Assembly (NCBI GenBank): GCA_029532415.1
Contig: JAQOTA010000058.1
Span: forward strand, 372,001-436,000
Length of the DNA: 64,000 bases
Reading direction: 5' to 3'
Source of the DNA: Marasmius tenuissimus
Lineage: Eukaryota; Basidiomycota; Agaricomycetes; Agaricales; Marasmiaceae
The notes below the pieces were generated by a model. The model saw only the letters and a list, made by a program, of their open reading frames with translations. It ran no database searches and was not told the origin of the DNA. Below are positions 63,720-64,000 of this stretch, piece after piece. Every line of letters starts with the position of its first letter. The first letter of the stretch is position 1. The translations under genes and the position numbers were made by a program.

Positions 63720-64000
63720 CGGTATTGGAATCTTAGGCGGGGTAGTGATCAAGGCTTACCTTCAGTGTGAGTTCTGTCACTGGGTACACATGCGGCTCGG
63801 CGAAGGGAATGCTGCGGGACTCCCCTGCACAAAAATTACTAGACTACAGCTACGATAATACAAAGGGGGATATACAGCTGCGGTGCGATGCGAACCAACC
63901 AAATGATAACGAAGAGTCCGAATGTCACGATTTGCCCGCGAATAAAAACGAAGTCCTACTACCAGCAGCCGTGCTAGGTCTCTTTCGCTTGAGTGAAAAT
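63720..64000. other. Window end, no gene supported
   Basis: About 280 bp after the SHQ1 stop. Short frames on both strands show no recognisable motif. It may hold the SHQ1 3' UTR and the edge of the next gene. Confidence 0.4.

Noticed and set aside
1..64000. CRISPR arrays, prophage, insertion sequences, retrotransposon LTRs
   Set aside because: No regularly spaced short repeats, no transposase or reverse-transcriptase motifs and no terminal repeats were seen. The only large repeats are the NYN gene duplication and its modules.

Overview
The window is nuclear DNA from a filamentous basidiomycete, most likely a mushroom-forming Agaricomycete. Genes are dense on both strands and broken by many 45-65 bp GT-AG introns. 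Several proteins belong to families I know mainly from Agaricomycetes: NYN-domain proteins, an EF-hand/Goodbye-like protein and serine-rich membrane proteins. No prokaryotic feature, transposon, tRNA or rRNA could be supported. Exon boundaries were worked out by hand from reading frames and splice signals. For several genes the summed exon lengths divide by three, which supports the models.

Layout. 1-2.9 kb: SF3A1 (minus, runs off the window) diverges from the tiny mitochondrial ribosomal gene mL60. 3.1-11.1 kb: the accessory region. It holds a decayed lone module, then two tandemly duplicated genes that join an intact NYN ribonuclease domain to five and four copies of a winged-helix (LOTUS/OST-HTH-like) module. 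11.8-12.8 kb: complex I 24 kDa subunit. 13-14.7 kb: bestrophin-type channel (minus). 15.1-19.9 kb: a long gene whose architecture suggests a meiotic axis core protein (Red1/SYCP2-like). 20.3-23.7 kb: disordered Pal1-like protein. 24-25.7 kb: multi-pass membrane protein. 26.1-27.4 kb: MYND-finger gene with an unclear reading frame. 27.7-29.4 kb: mRNA cap methyltransferase. 29.6-32.7 kb: Rsp5-type ubiquitin ligase. 33.7-35.4 kb: MIT/coiled-coil protein. 35.6-36.2 kb: Mog1. 36.3-37.6 kb: ERI1-like exonuclease. 37.8-38.9 kb: Cms1. 39.1-41.0 kb: SERINC/TMS1. 41.4-44.4 kb: serine-rich two-TM protein. 44.6-47.4 kb: AP-3 beta. 47.5-50.9 kb: EF-hand/Goodbye-like protein. 51.1-52.0 kb: Spc24. 52.1-54.8 kb: CAF-1 large subunit. 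54.9-56.3 kb: RFC2. 56.5-58.8 kb: Ssb-type Hsp70. 58.9-59.9 kb: uS2m. 60.2-62.0 kb: anthranilate synthase I. 62.1-63.7 kb: SHQ1.

Most of the window is conserved housekeeping genes, often in head-to-head pairs separated by 65-290 bp. Examples are SF3A1/mL60, ERI1/CMS1, CAF-1/RFC2, SSB/uS2m and TRP2/SHQ1. The CAF-1/RFC2 pair is functionally coherent (replication-coupled) and its 136 bp promoter carries three CGCG cores. The most unusual content is the NYN-module tandem array, the candidate axis protein with SUMO-interaction-like motifs, and two genes (Spc24 and the MYND gene) whose frames appear broken by single-base shifts.
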